From contig JAIUCV010000117.1 of the NCBI GenBank assembly GCA_026724425.1, positions 2,141,501 through 2,205,500 of the forward strand: a DNA stretch of 64,000 nucleotides, in the 5' to 3' direction. A program made the position numbers and the translations under genes. The first letter of the stretch is position 1; every line of letters begins with the position of its first letter. This document shows, in pieces, positions 23,030 through 35,162 of this stretch. The notes under the pieces were generated by a model. That model was not told the DNA's origin. It did no database searches and saw nothing but the letters and a program-made list of their open reading frames with translations. This DNA is from Erythrophleum ivorense (Eukaryota > Streptophyta > Magnoliopsida > Fabales > Fabaceae).

Positions 23030-23600
23030 TTAGTGTATATGTTTAAGAGAGAGAGCGCACGAGGTTGGATCAAAAATTGGATCTCTTGCAAAATCTTCCA
23101 AGTCCCATATTAGAAGATTAAACAATAGATAACAATATAAAACTTAATATGAAACTTCCCCTCAAACTGTATATTTGCAATCACATCACTAACAAGAAAA
23201 ACTATTATTATTTATAAATATTATTAACATAAACATAAAACCCACTAAAATACTTCTACTTCGAATCATTTCAAAATCATGTTTAATAACATAGCTAGAA
23301 AAATTATTATCGTTACTACCAGTTTTCTTGTATATGTCAAGTGTGATTTTAATTAGCTCGAGATATTTTGGAAGATTCATAGAAAAGTAAAATTGTGCGG
23401 GTTTGCCCACCACTTAGCCCAAAGCAAATAACATCATACCAATTAGTGGAGTTAGAGTGAACTTGCAAAATCCAACAATTGGTATTAGAGACATGCCCAT
23501 AAAAAGTGGATGTTCGTGCCTTGTATCAAAAGTTTTCCTAGCTATGTAGAGTGTTAGGTAGAGAGTGTCGTTGGTACTTCTGTATGAAAAGAGGCCAAAA
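23030..23600 (+). mobile_element. decayed LTR-retrotransposon border (5' LTR end plus primer site)
   Basis: At 23472 the sequence AATCCAACA ends like an LTR. Two bases on, TGGTATTAGAGACATG (from 23480) resembles the primer-binding site complementary to initiator-Met tRNA (TGGTATCAGAG), with one mismatch in the first eleven bases. Upstream, CTTCCAAGTCCCATATTAGA and AACTTCCCCTCAAAC also look LTR-like. No gag or pol is present, so this is a fragment. The limits are approximate. Confidence 0.35.
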
Positions 23601-24407
23601 AGTTGTGTGGTCTTTGGTTTAAAGGAAAGATTTTTGAGATATCAATCTAATTCTCACATTAACAGATGTAGGATCACATATACACTGAAGTACAACAATT
23701 AAGAATTTTCATGATATCGCTTCCATAAATAGCATCGTAGTACTAGGTTTTTGACTTTTCGTCCTAATTTGTAAAGAAAATATCACATTTTATCGAAACA
23801 ATGTTGCAAGTTACTCAGAAGTAAGAACTTTCCTCATTCCCGAAGATGAATCTTACTGATTCGAACTACAAATGGTACAAAATATCTGGTTGAAAACTTA
23901 CCTACTATGAATAGAGAGAGGTCACGAATTATTGAATGAAAAAGACAAAAATGGTCCAGCTCAAATGACCAGACAATATAATACATTTTCTTTAGCTCAC
24001 TGCTTGATGATTTTTTCTTAATACGGGCATATCTTTTGGTCCACGAACACAATAGGTGTTATATGGGACGCGTGTTCAACAAAATTTATGAACCATTCAT
24101 TACTAAGTTGTTAGTAGGAGCTGTATGGTGTTGTACCTACTAAGCTACTAACTACTTTATTAAATCCCATACCAAATATGGTTGGTTTTGTACTTATGAG
24201 ATATGTGTATCATCATATCGTATTCAGATGGACCATATAAGTGTAAAACCTTAATTTACAAAAAGGCACAATATGAATATTTGTAAGCAACTATAAAGAA
24301 CATAGATATAAATACAGAAGTACCAAAAAACCAAACGATACTTGACCTCTTTTCATACAAATCGTCATGCAGTAGAATAAGAGATAAGCTAGCATGTGTG
24401 TACTTTA
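23601..24407. other. spacer downstream of the ARM gene
   Basis: AT-rich, no gene signal found. Confidence 0.35.
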
Positions 24408-25609
24408 TTAGATAACATGAACATGTTTCTCAAGAAACGCTTTAGCCAAGTTACTAAAGCTTACACTGACCGTTTCTGCTGCTGCGTACCTCTCGATGAG
24501 ATCCAACACTTCTGGTCTCACAATCTCCTCTCTTGTTGCTCTGTTATAGTCACACATGTAATACAAAGCCCCAAGCGCATAATTCACCTATATTATGAAA
24601 CAAAACGATTCTTGAGTTTCCATTAAACACCAGAGGAACATAAATGAAGCGAGAAACCCGTGCACTTACAATGTTCCGGACAGGGCTTGATAAACATTTG
24701 ATTATAAGAGGAATCCCATCAGCCTCAACAATGGTCGCAGCATTCTTTGGCTCTGTACAAGAACAAGAAAGAGTCAGTAATTGCAATTACGGCAAGAACA
24801 ACTAATGGTTTAGTATCAGCATCAGTGTGTATATTCACATATTTTCTAGGGTTTTTACCAGCACAAGCGTTGCATATTCCTCCTATCCCAAATTCCACAA
24901 GCTTCTCATTTGGCTCTGTTATACAGTCTATGAATAGTTCCAAGACATTTAGCTGCTCCATCAAGATTTCTTCATTACAAGAACGAACCCGAAAGGAAAT
25001 TTTATATTCGGGTTCTGCACGAGCAAACTCAAACCCGAGGTTACCTGACGTAAGATGGTGTAGTTGTAAGGGTCGTAGGCAAAATTTGCCAAGTTTGCTA
25101 CAATCCTCTCCTTTGTTTCTGCAGGTGCAAGGCAGTAATCATGTTAATATACCAATATTTGACTAAACTATAGCCTAATCGAAGCATTTGAAATATTGAT
25201 GACATAGCCATACCTTCATCAGTTGCATTCTGAAACTGACTCACAAGCTCCTGCAATTGAAGAAAAGGGACAAACTCAGTTCCAACAATGCTTCTTAGAT
25301 TCTTACACAAATCTCACAGACATATACCAAAGCTACGGTTTTTGATACACTATCAAGTTCTACACAATCTCAGCCTTTTCTCTTTTGTATTGCTGAGTCA
25401 TCTCTCCATGATGATACATGATGGTTCAAACAAGTTCAAAAAGACCAAGAAGTAGCTATCTCATTTTGAGATTTTGAACAAGTAGACACAAGTGAAAACA
25501 TACAAAGATTCCAAAAACATATTCCTCAAAAAAAGACCTGTAGATATTGAAGCCTTGGTGTTCCGTTTTTTCCAGTACGTTCTTCTTGTCTTTGATTATT
25601 AGTAAACAT
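24408..25609 (-). CDS. small armadillo-repeat protein
   Basis: Six exons in phase: 25609-25538, 25250-25214, 25118-25045, 24952-24859, 24752-24670, 24587-24408; 179 residues. It begins MFTNNQRQEERTGKNGTPRL and then shows helical ARM-like segments: ELVSQFQNATDE, ERIVANLANFAYDPYN, LNVLELFIDCITEPNEKLVE, FGIGGICNACA, NAATIVEADGIPLIIKCL and VNYALGALYYMCDYN. ARM repeats are protein-binding scaffolds; no enzymatic residues are expected. The short length and order match the single-copy eukaryotic ARMC7-like family (At5g37290 from memory). ARMC7-like proteins have been found with spliceosomes, but I infer no specific role here. Confidence 0.85.
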
Positions 25610-26586
25610 TCTCACTACTCTCTACCAATACTTAAAGCTTAAACCCCAAAAAAAAACTGTCTGCAATTTCAAAATCAAATCCCAAATTAGAAGAGAAAAC
25701 AACTTAGATGCGAATTTCGTTAGAAAACAAAATCATTGCAAAGCAGAATCGAAAACTATAGAAACAGAATAATCTATAATTTTGAACTTCAAGAAACCCA
25801 GCAAAACCGATTCTAATTTCACGAGAAATTCCGAAAAATCCATGCCTGAGTAAGGGTGACGCGGCGAATGAGAGAGGATAACGGATTAGGCGGCGAAGGA
25901 AATGAGACGGCGAGGCACGGTGATGCCGGTAAGCGAGCTCAGGGTTGTCTTGTGTGAGATTGAAAACACAACCCGCAAAATTCATGGACCCAAAACTTGG
26001 GCCTTCTAAATATTGGCCCAGATTTTACTTTATATACCAGAAATAAACCCACTTGATAATATACTAATATATATATATATATTTCCTTTGCATTCGTCAA
26101 CGGTGTTTTACTTTCAATTTTTGGTTTTGATACTGGGTCGTTTACACGCTCTACGCTCGGATCTATATTAATAATTTAATTTATTATTTTGTATTCATAA
26201 GTTTTTGTCGTCAGTAAAATAGTCATGGTGATTGAACTGAACCGATGTTCTTATTCTTTTTCTTTTGTTTTATTTTTTTTCGATCTATTCTATTTTATTC
26301 GGTCTTTTTTTTTCTTTGGTTTCTTCTTCATCTTTACTCTTTCTCATCTTCCTCTTCAGTTTCTTTGTCCTTGCGGTTTTTATTCCATTATTCGGTCTCA
26401 TTCTTAATTTTTATTCATCTTTGGTTTTTGTCTTCGTTCTTTGATATCTTCGTCTTCATTTTTCTTATGTTTTTTTTTATTCTTTGTGCTCGTCTTGGTT
26501 ATTGTTTTTCTGTTTCTTTTATGACTGATTTTGGCAAAGTTGCTAAAGTTTTGCTATATGTATTTTTGTTTAGCTTATTTTTTTCT
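25610..26586. other. ARM gene upstream region and T-rich DNA
   Basis: 25610-26000 is probably 5' UTR and promoter of the ARM gene. An (AT)n run lies at 26067-26080. From 26240 the plus strand becomes very T-rich, with frequent TTCTT/TTTTC, and gives long Phe/Leu frames that are compositional, not genes. Confidence 0.4.
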
Positions 26587-27790
26587 TGATTATTCTCCGT
26601 TGAAAATTTCTACGACTTTATCCCTTTTATAAATAATTCTATTGTAATCCTTTTTAATTTAATCCTAAGTAGAATAAAATTTTACTATTTGATATACTAA
26701 ACCAAACTTAAAAATGGAAAAGATTCTAATAAACAAAATTAAGTTAGAGATGATACAACTACATATTCACACATGTAATGAGCAATGCCTAACAATAATA
26801 TAAATAATTTAATTTATGCAATTATAAAGATATAGTTAAGCAAAGTTTACAATTTCTTATTATTTGGTTTTCTTGTTTAGACTTATCTTCTGTGGGTTTT
26901 TTTAGGTATGCGTTTTTTGCTATTTTGTTTGTCGCTTTTTCTCATGTACTTTTTTTTTTTGCTCTTCTTTGTTCCTATTCTTCTATTTCTTCTATGATTA
27001 ATTTTTTCCATCGAAAATGTTAGGTTTCATTAGAATTTGTTTTTTCAGCTTCTTCTTCTTCTTCTATGTATTGGTTATTCTCTCCTTTAAAATTTTCATG
27101 ACTATATCTTTTGTAAATACTTTTAGTATAAGTTTCTTACATCTTATGTAGAACAAATTTTCACTGTCTAATACATCTAACCAAACCTATAAAATTAAAA
27201 TATATGTGTAAACAAATTTAAGCTAGAAAAACTAGTATTATTGTAGATAATCTAATATATATATATATATTAGATTTCTAAGGGTATAAAATTTATTTGA
27301 AGAGAAGTTAATCGACGCACATCGTTGTTCTTCATTTTCTTCTTCGTTCTTATTTATATGTTTTTAAATTTTCTTTGATTTATTCTTATTCAATTTCTCC
27401 TGCTTTGATTTTTTATTTGTTCTTATTTGGTTTTTTATCCATTTTCATTCATGTTCGTGTTTGCTCTTCTTTATTCTTCATTTTTGTTCTTATTTGGTTT
27501 CATCTCATTCGTTCATATTTGATTTATTCTTCTGATTTGTCTTTGCAAATTTCTTTTCCGGTTTTTCCTTTTTCATCTTTGTTTTCTTTATTTTTTATTT
27601 ACATTACGTCTTCGCACTTAAGTATTTTCGTTTTCGCTATTCTTCAGTTTCATCTCTTACTCTTATTTTTCTTTGTGTTCGCCTTTGTTTTTGTTTTTTC
27701 TTCAACCTTTTTTTTCTTCTTTGTCTGGTTTATTCTCCACTCTTATAATTTTACATGACTTCATTCCTTTTGTAAATAATTTTAGTATAA
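26587..27790. repeat. diverged T-rich repeats of roughly 500-650 bp
   Basis: Three places carry the same phrase: a GATTATTCTCC-like start, then AAAATTT, then YTYATGACT, then TTTTATAAATAATT or TTTGTAAATA, then TAGTATAAG-like text. They are near 26587, 27070 and 27728. The next ~100 bp also match between the first two (AACCAAACTTAAAAATGG versus AACCAAACCTATAAAATT). This suggests an old tandem array of about 0.5-0.65 kb units. Confidence 0.5.
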
Positions 27791-28041
27791 GTTTTTTTAA
27801 TTTTCTATGTGATATATAAAATTAGTTTTATTGTTATGTATATTTGTTTTAAATTTTTAAGTTATTATTTATATAATTGAAATCTTTATTATGTAAATCT
27901 ATATGTGAACCAATCAAATTGCGTTTAAATTGAAATTTTTTTTAATTATGTAAATTCTTACGTGGACCAATCAAATCGGGTTTTTTAATTCTATGTAGAT
28001 GCTCTTTTAACCTATAGGGTCAACTTTTATTATTAATAGAT

Positions 28042-28400
28042 AAACAAACTAATTAAGATGGAAATTGGAAAATTTCTGAAATATTATTGGTTAATTTTAT
28101 ATAGATGATGATATAGATTAATATTATTGGTTATTCAAAAATTAGAAAATTTCTTAATTTTATGTGATGATGTGGAATGTTAGTTGTTAAAAATTTGAAA
28201 ATTTTCTTAATGTTGGAGATAATTTTTTGAAATATAATAAACAAACTAATTAAGACGGAAATTGGAAAATTTTGAAAATACTATTGATTAATTTTATATA
28301 GATGATGATATAGATTAATACTATTGCTTGTTAAAACTTAGAAAATTTCTTAATTTTATATGATGATGTGGAATGCTATTATTGTTAAAAATTTGGAGAT
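28042..28400. repeat. tandem duplication of ~185 bp beside a Helitron-like end
   Basis: 28042-28225 and 28229-28400 share ACAAACTAATTAAGAYGGAA, ATAGATGATGATATAGATTA and ATGATGTGGAATG in order, with scattered changes. Just left, the minus strand reads A/TCTATTAATAATAAAAGTTG (from 28040), which looks like a Helitron 5' end of the ATREP type. I could not find a matching 3' hairpin and CTRR end, so no full Helitron is called. Confidence 0.6.
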
Positions 28401-30088
28401 GCTTATGTAGACTAATAAAATCACGTTTTTAAATTTTTTGTAAACACCTCGATGACATTTAGCCTTTTTTTTGTAGTTTAGATTTTTTTTTTTTCAATTA
28501 CAATATTGAGTAGATTCGTAAGATCTGAAATTGGAAACTTTTATAGGGTCAATTTGGCCAGTAGCCATATTGGAGTTCCAAATTTATCTTATAGCCATCC
28601 GAAATATTAATTACAACAAGTAACAAATGAGTGAAAAAAATAGACCAAAAAGACCTTCATGTAAAAGAAACAGCAGGGAAGAAGGATAAAAGGATGAGGA
28701 TTTTTTGGGAAAAAATAGACAAAAATATATGGGACCCATGACTCATTTTTTCTCATGGTTACTTTGTGAATTTTGTGTTTTTTTATTGTCATCCATGCTA
28801 ATTTCTCACTTTTATATCCCTATAGGAAAAAAACAAAAACCAATAACTTAGAACACAGAACGAGTGGGCTTGAATTTTTTGGTAATTAATAATAAACATG
28901 TGGCGTACAATTACAAACCATTCATATCCCTATCTTCTCTCTCTTTCCTTAACCATCACGCCACGTGGCTGACTTTTGGAACATCCCAGAGGGCACTTTT
29001 GCTGACTCAGTGGGAAAAGTGCAAACCAAAAGTTATGTTTTTTTTTATTTTCCCCTTTAATGTTAGACAGTTGTACATGAAAATGTCTAAACGGATAAAT
29101 GGATTTTTTTGTGACTCAAGAATCAAGATATTTTTACAATTTTTGTACTTCACATAAAATACCTATTTTATTTTGTTTATTGTTTTTCTGAAGGTGACGG
29201 CCACTGAATTCAAATATCTCTTTCTTCTTTTGCAATCCACGCTCGTGTATGTGTTATTAGATACTCGCTTTCTTTGCCACATGCTTTTGGTCAAAAGAGA
29301 GCACTCCAGCAATATGATCCGTCATCAGACCTAATTATTCCTGATAATTCTAGGTTCATATCTGAATTCTTGACCCTTATTGTTATTGTCCGCCTAAATA
29401 TATAAGTATATGTGATTCAAATAATACTATACATATAATAAGTTGGGCAATTCTAAAAAATACCATAAAAATTTACTTTTAATATGTTTATCATCATCTT
29501 TTTTTTGTAGTGACAAATCTAAAGTTTATTTTACCTATATTAATAAAATACACATAAATAATATATATGTCGAGTCTGAATTCTCAATTATGGGAAATCA
29601 AATAAAGGATTTTGCCAATAATTTAGCATAACCAATGAAATTTTAACTAAAAACAGTTACCATACAAATTTATACGGTGTTGTAACAATGTATAACTCTT
29701 AATAAATTTGTCTCTATTTTTTTATATAGTTTTATTAATTTGAAACATCAAACCAGCTCTCTAGTTTTCTTAATGTATGCAGAAGTTTGTTTGTTATCAT
29801 TTCGTTAACTACCTCATTTCGACATATGAACTTTGAAGACTTGAAGTATGGTGCAAGTTACACCCTACTTTTCCTAACCATGCTCGATTATTAGATTGTA
29901 TGACATGAGATATATGTCACATGGTTTAATCAATTTTTTTTTTTGGGATTTTAGAATCTAATATATTTTTTGAAAAGAATTATAAAACAAAACTTAATTT
30001 TATTGAATGTTTATAAATAAGAGGCTAAAATTTTGTATAGACCGAATATAAAGTCCAATACTCCATTAAGTCGGGCATGACTTTAGCA
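28401..30088. other. AT-rich spacer left of the Copia element
   Basis: No gene. GGTCAATTTGGCCAGTAGCC at about 28548 resembles ends of Arabidopsis non-autonomous MULEs, but no partner was found. Confidence 0.35.
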
Positions 30089-30093
30089 TTTAA

Positions 30094-30761
30094 TGTAGGA
30101 CCGCGAAAATCCAGATTGAAAAATACGAATAAAAATTTTATAGTACGGATATTAAATAGTAATAAAACGATTGAAAAAACCTTTAAGAAAAGAGAAGGAA
30201 TATGGATATATTCCATATTTATTTTCGGAGAATATCCTTTTTTACTTGGCGTGGAAGCGAAGGAATATGGATATATTCCATATTTATTTTCGTGTTTATC
30301 AAACCGAAAATCCGAACTCAATCTTCTAGAAGTTTCTGGAAGATTTATTCTCGACATTATGCGATTTCGTTTTGGGCTTTAACAAAAACCGTTGATAGGA
30401 ATTTGGCCCAAAAAGAATAGTCTTTTTGTGGGCGAAGCCCACATTCACCAAGACCCAAGACCCAAGACCAGGCCCGGCCCGGCTCGGCACGGCGGCGGCG
30501 GCGGCGCGCGCGCGCGTGTGTGTTTTTGCATAATGGCCCCCTTTCTCTCAACCTCCATAGTCTCCCATTAAAGGCTATTGAACCTTGTTTGGAAATGTCT
30601 ATATTTAAACAAGAGGAAAAAGTTCCTTCTTTCCAATGTGGGACAAAATGAAGTGCTCCTCCATTTAACTCACTTTCTCATTCATGAGCCAAAGCCCATT
30701 TCTTTTCACATTTGTCCACAATTTTATTCAACCCATTTGGTTTAAAAATTTGGTTCCAACA
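30094..30761 (-). repeat. left (3') LTR of the Copia element, 668 bp
   Basis: It starts TGTAGGACCG and ends TTCCAACA. Compared with the right LTR it lacks about 300 bp (right LTR about 35930-36235). In that place it has an extra copy of GGAATATGGATATATTCC and neighbouring text. It also carries about 20 extra bases near 30398-30419 and an expanded CG-rich stretch near 30480-30515. Confidence 0.9.
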
Positions 30762-31407
30762 ATCCCCCACATGAATAGAAATGACTCTAAACATATGCAG
30801 ACTCTACTAACTCGAAAGACTATGCAGACTCGACAGACTCGACAGAAGGACTTTCGAGAGTATAGGCGAAAATTAACTGTGTATGAGGTAGTGGCATATT
30901 TCAGCCTTGAACCACTCATTGTTAATATCTGTCGGGTGTACTTAGCCAGGAGGTGAACATGATGTCTTGAACCACCCGGATGTTTATGTAAACCGAGACA
31001 ACAACTATAACCCAGCTTCATTTCCTCGTAGACCTTAGTTCTCTATTGCGTTCGTTGTGGCCTTGAACTTTTCTTGGTTGATCATGAGTGAACTTAGAGA
31101 ATATAGCCTGGACTTCATCCTCATAGAAACGGCCGCATTTCACACTCACTAGGTGATTTTGTTGAGCTCCTGTCATATAAGAAAAGTATCATGTTAATAC
31201 TCCGTATATATATGAAAGCTACTCATATCATTAAAAGCAACGCTTATCCTTTAAACTTACAGGAAGCACTGTGCATCATTTTGGGAGCTGGGCTCAGACA
31301 TGTTGTCTTGCAGTGCTGTAAACAGATTCTGTTTGATTTAGTTGTCCCTTTGAACCAGCCTCTTGGGATCTCCAATCGCGAAGGTTGGGTGTCCATCAAA
31401 CATCCTC

Positions 31408-34400
31408 TTAAGTCATAGGCAAAAGACCCATTCCCTTTGATGATTTCAAAACTTGATCTCTTGTCAAACCTTTTGTAAATGGATCCGCTAGGTTATCAGC
31501 TGACTTAATGTAATCGACCGAGATTACACCGGTTGTGATCAAGTGTCTAATGGTTTTATGTCGTCTCCTGATGTGACGAGACTTACCATTATAGAGAGTA
31601 TTCAGTGCCCGGGCTATAGCCGACTGGCTATCACAGTGTACACGCAGTGCCGGTACTGGTTTCTCCCACATTGGAATATCTTCCAAGAAATTTCGAAGCC
31701 ACTCTGCTTCCTCTGCCGCTTTGTCTAAAGCAATGAACTCAGATTCCATTGTAGATCTGGCCAATAGAGTTTGTTTGGAAGATTTCCAAGATATTGCTGC
31801 ACCTCCTAATGTAAAGACATATCCACTTGTGGATTTTGAGTTCTTTGAGTCCGATATCCAGTTTGCGTCACTGTATCCTTCCAAAACTGCAGGCTCTTTA
31901 CCATAGTGCAATCCATAACTTTTAGTGTATCTCACATAATTCAACACTCTTGTTATGGCTTTCCAGTGTGTATGACCGGGATTGCTTGTGTAGCGACTTA
32001 ATACATTCACTGCATGCGCTAAGTCAGGCCTGGTACAATTGGTCAAGTACATCAGACTTCCAATTACCCTTGCATACTCAACTTGTGACACTGCTTCACC
32101 AGAGTTTTTAGTCAAGTGCGGTTGTGTATCCACTGGAGTTTTCGCAGTTCCATTCGAATAATGTTTGAACCGCTCAAGTATCTTATCAGCATAATGCTCC
32201 TGAGATAAGGTGATTCCCTCAGAAGTTCTTGTGATCTTAATACCAAGAATAACATCCGCAAGACCCATGTCTTTCATGTCAAACTGTCCACTAAGCATGT
32301 TCTTGGTCTGTTGAATTATATCCTTGTTACTGCCCATGATGAGCATGTCGTCAACATACAAACACAGTAGAATGTACCCGCTGGGAGTATTCTTGACGTA
32401 GATGCATTTGTCACACTCATTGATGCTGAATCCATTTGACATCATCACATGGTCAAATTTTTCATGCCATTGCTTTGGAGCTTGTTTCAGTCCATACAGC
32501 GATTTCACAAGTTTACAAACTTTGTGTTCTTGACCTGGTGCCACAAAACCTTCAGGTTGTTTCATGTAGATTTCCTCTTCTAAATCACCATTAAGGAAAG
32601 CTGTTTTAACATCCATCTGATGGATTTCCAGGTCTCTTAAAGAAGCAATTGCTATCAATATTCTGATGGAAGTTATTCTCGTCACTGGAGAATAAGTGTC
32701 AAAGAAGTCTAGACCTTCAACTTGTCTGAATCCTTGCACCACAAGTCTTGCCTTGTACTTATCAATAGCTCCATCAGTTTTGATCTTCGTTTTGAAGATC
32801 CATCTACACCCTAGTGCTTTAAATCCTGGAGGTAAATCAGTGATTATGTATGTATTATTCTGCAGAATATAATCCATTTCACTGTTAACAGCTTCTTTCC
32901 AGAGGTCTGCGTCTGGTGTAGACATGGCTTCAGAATATGTCCTTGGCTCATTCTCACAGAGAAATACCACTAAGTATTCTTCACCAAATGATTTTTCCTT
33001 ACGAGCTCTCTTGCTACGTCTGGGTTCAACTTCATTTTCTTCTGTTTCATTTACTGAAGTACCAGATGTACTAGCCTCATTAGCAGAAACAATTGCGTCA
33101 TGAGTTCGCTTCAGCTTCTGTCTATCTTTACACGGAAAGATAATCTCAAAGAATGACACATTCCTTGATTCAATGATTGTATTTGCATGGATATCTGCTA
33201 TATCTGACTTATGCACCAGAAACCGATAAGCACTACTGTTGTGCGCATATCCAATGAAAATACAATCCACAGTTTTAGGTCCAATCAAAACCTTCTTAGG
33301 AGGCGGTACTTGAACTTTTGCTAAGCACCCCCACACTTTCAAGTATTTGTAAGAAGGTGCTGAACCTTTCCAAAGCTCATATGGCGTTTTGCCAGTTACT
33401 TTGTGTGGTATTTTGTTGAGGATATAGTTTGTGGCTAGCAGCGCTTCCCCCCACAGATTCTGCGGTAGCCCAGATTCCTGCAACATTGCATTCATCATCT
33501 CTTTCAGAGTTCGATTCTTTCTTTCTGCAACTCCGTTAGATTCTGGTGAATAGGGAGCAGTGGTTTGATGTATGATGCCTTTCTCCTGACAGAATGCATT
33601 AAAAGGTCCATCATACTCACCTCCTCTATCACTCCTAACCATTTTGATGGTTCTTCCCAGTTGGTTTTCAACTTCAGTTTTGTACTCCTTGAATTTGTCC
33701 AAAACTTCATCTTTGCTACGCAGCAGGTAGACGTAGCAGTATCTTGTACAATCATCTATGAATGTCACAAAATACTTTTTACCACCTCTAGTTTGTACAT
33801 ACTTCAAGTCGCACAAATCTGTGTGTATTAAGCCCAGAGGTTCAGTTGTTCTTTCGACATGAGGAGATGGTGTTTTGGTGAGTTTTGCTTGTACGCATAC
33901 TTCACATTTATCTTTGTTTATTTTGCGTTTCGGAATTAGGTTCAAATTCATCAGTCTTTCAATAGACTTATAATTTACATGTCCTAATCGTTCATGCCAA
34001 ATATTAGAAGACTCAACCATATAAGCAACTGGTTTCTTATTAATCAAATCATTGGAAACAGGTACATCAATTTTTCTCTGGACTGGAGATACACACATCT
34101 TAATCAGTCCATCCTTAACAAAACCTTTTCCAATAAAAACACCATGCTTCCTGAGAATCAGCTGGTCAGACTCGAAATTAAGGGCGAACCCATGCTTGCT
34201 CATTAGAGTGCCAGAGATCAGATTCTTCCTCATGTCTGGAACATGCTTCACATTATTGAGTGTGAGTTCTCTTCCTGATGTCATCTTAAGGACCACTTTT
34301 CCAGTGCCTTCAATCTTGGAGTGGGACACATTTCCCATCAGCAGACGATCATCTCCCTTGCTTTTCTGGTAAGTGCTGAACATCTCTCTGTCAATGCAGA

Positions 34401-35160
34401 TGTGTGTGGTAGCACCAGTGTCATACCACATTGGATTTTCTTCAACCATGTTAGCTTCTGTAACAACAGCCACCATGTCAGACTCTGTCAGGTTGGCTTG
34501 GTTCTCCCTTGCCTTGCTGCGACAATCGGCTCCACGATGTCCAATCTTGCCACAGTGATTGCACTTCCCTGAGAATTTCTTCTTTGGGAATTGGGGGGCT
34601 TGGGATTGGGCTTTCTTCTTGAAGCCCGTGGAAGCCTGATTAGCAACCTTGTTCAGCGCACCCTTGTTAGGGTTCAGCCTGCCTTTTGGTTTGTTGCGAT
34701 ATTCAGCCACATTCGCATCATGAGTCTGAACTAGTTCAGCTTTTTCACGTTTTAGTGACTCATTCTGCAGCCTAGAAGTCAAGTTAGCCAAAGTCAGAGG
34801 CTTTTGCTTGAATGCAAGATAGTTCTTGAAGTCTGCCCAGCCAGGGGGTAGCTTCTCGATGAAACAATTCACTGTGAAAGTCTCACAGATCTTCATTCCT
34901 TCATCTGATATCTCTTGGAGTATCATCTGTAGGTCATGCACTTGGTCCATAATGGGTTTTGAGTCCACCATGACGAAGTTAAGAAATTTCGCAGCAGCGA
35001 ATTTTCCTGAACCCACATTGAACGACTTGTACTTCTTATCCAGGGCATCCCACAGCTCCTTGGATGTTTTGACCTCACTGTAAACATTGTACAGTTGGTT
35101 TTCTAGGCGATTTTGAATGTAGCCTTTGCACAGGAAATCTCCTTGCGTCCAATTTTCCAC
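31408..35160 (-). CDS. Copia gag C-terminus / pol polyprotein
   Basis: An open frame of about 1250 codons with no internal stop. In order it encodes a UBN2-type gag region (about 1-150), a CCHC zinc knuckle (CNHCGKIGHRGADC, ~200), aspartic protease (WYDTGATTHIC, ~243), and the pre-integrase HHCC (WHERLGHVNYKS...CEVCVQAK). The integrase core follows (IHTDLCD...RSDRGGEY...PESNGVAERKNRTL), then reverse transcriptase (MDVKTAFLNGDLEEEIYM, YVDDMLIMG) and RNase H (YSDANWISDSKN, STMESEFIALDKAAEEAEW). The catalytic aspartates I can check are present. The frame has no ATG at its upstream limit (a GTG at 35158-35160) because it continues gag after a frameshift. Confidence 0.93.
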   Translation of the reverse strand: MENWTQGDFLCKGYIQNRLENQLYNVYSEVKTSKELWDALDKKYKSFNVGSGKFAAAKFLNFVMVDSKPIMDQVHDLQMILQEISDEGMKICETFTVNCFIEKLPPGWADFKNYLAFKQKPLTLANLTSRLQNESLKREKAELVQTHDANVAEYRNKPKGRLNPNKGALNKVANQASTGFKKKAQSQAPQFPKKKFSGKCNHCGKIGHRGADCRSKARENQANLTESDMVAVVTEANMVEENPMWYDTGATTHICIDREMFSTYQKSKGDDRLLMGNVSHSKIEGTGKVVLKMTSGRELTLNNVKHVPDMRKNLISGTLMSKHGFALNFESDQLILRKHGVFIGKGFVKDGLIKMCVSPVQRKIDVPVSNDLINKKPVAYMVESSNIWHERLGHVNYKSIERLMNLNLIPKRKINKDKCEVCVQAKLTKTPSPHVERTTEPLGLIHTDLCDLKYVQTRGGKKYFVTFIDDCTRYCYVYLLRSKDEVLDKFKEYKTEVENQLGRTIKMVRSDRGGEYDGPFNAFCQEKGIIHQTTAPYSPESNGVAERKNRTLKEMMNAMLQESGLPQNLWGEALLATNYILNKIPHKVTGKTPYELWKGSAPSYKYLKVWGCLAKVQVPPPKKVLIGPKTVDCIFIGYAHNSSAYRFLVHKSDIADIHANTIIESRNVSFFEIIFPCKDRQKLKRTHDAIVSANEASTSGTSVNETEENEVEPRRSKRARKEKSFGEEYLVVFLCENEPRTYSEAMSTPDADLWKEAVNSEMDYILQNNTYIITDLPPGFKALGCRWIFKTKIKTDGAIDKYKARLVVQGFRQVEGLDFFDTYSPVTRITSIRILIAIASLRDLEIHQMDVKTAFLNGDLEEEIYMKQPEGFVAPGQEHKVCKLVKSLYGLKQAPKQWHEKFDHVMMSNGFSINECDKCIYVKNTPSGYILLCLYVDDMLIMGSNKDIIQQTKNMLSGQFDMKDMGLADVILGIKITRTSEGITLSQEHYADKILERFKHYSNGTAKTPVDTQPHLTKNSGEAVSQVEYARVIGSLMYLTNCTRPDLAHAVNVLSRYTSNPGHTHWKAITRVLNYVRYTKSYGLHYGKEPAVLEGYSDANWISDSKNSKSTSGYVFTLGGAAISWKSSKQTLLARSTMESEFIALDKAAEEAEWLRNFLEDIPMWEKPVPALRVHCDSQSAIARALNTLYNGKSRHIRRRHKTIRHLITTGVISVDYIKSADNLADPFTKGLTRDQVLKSSKGMGLLPMT

Positions 35161-35162
35161 AG

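Noticed and set aside
26225..27758. Phe/Leu-rich frames of 60-127 residues
   Set aside because: Produced by T-rich DNA; no domain, no splice logic, and they are inside diverged repeats.
28548..28860. MULE-like terminus GGTCAATTTGGCCAGTAGCC
   Set aside because: No inverted partner or target duplication was found, so no element is called.
30357..30551. Arg/Ala-rich frame in the LTR
   Set aside because: Caused by the CGGCGG repeat in the LTR and present in both LTRs; not a gene.
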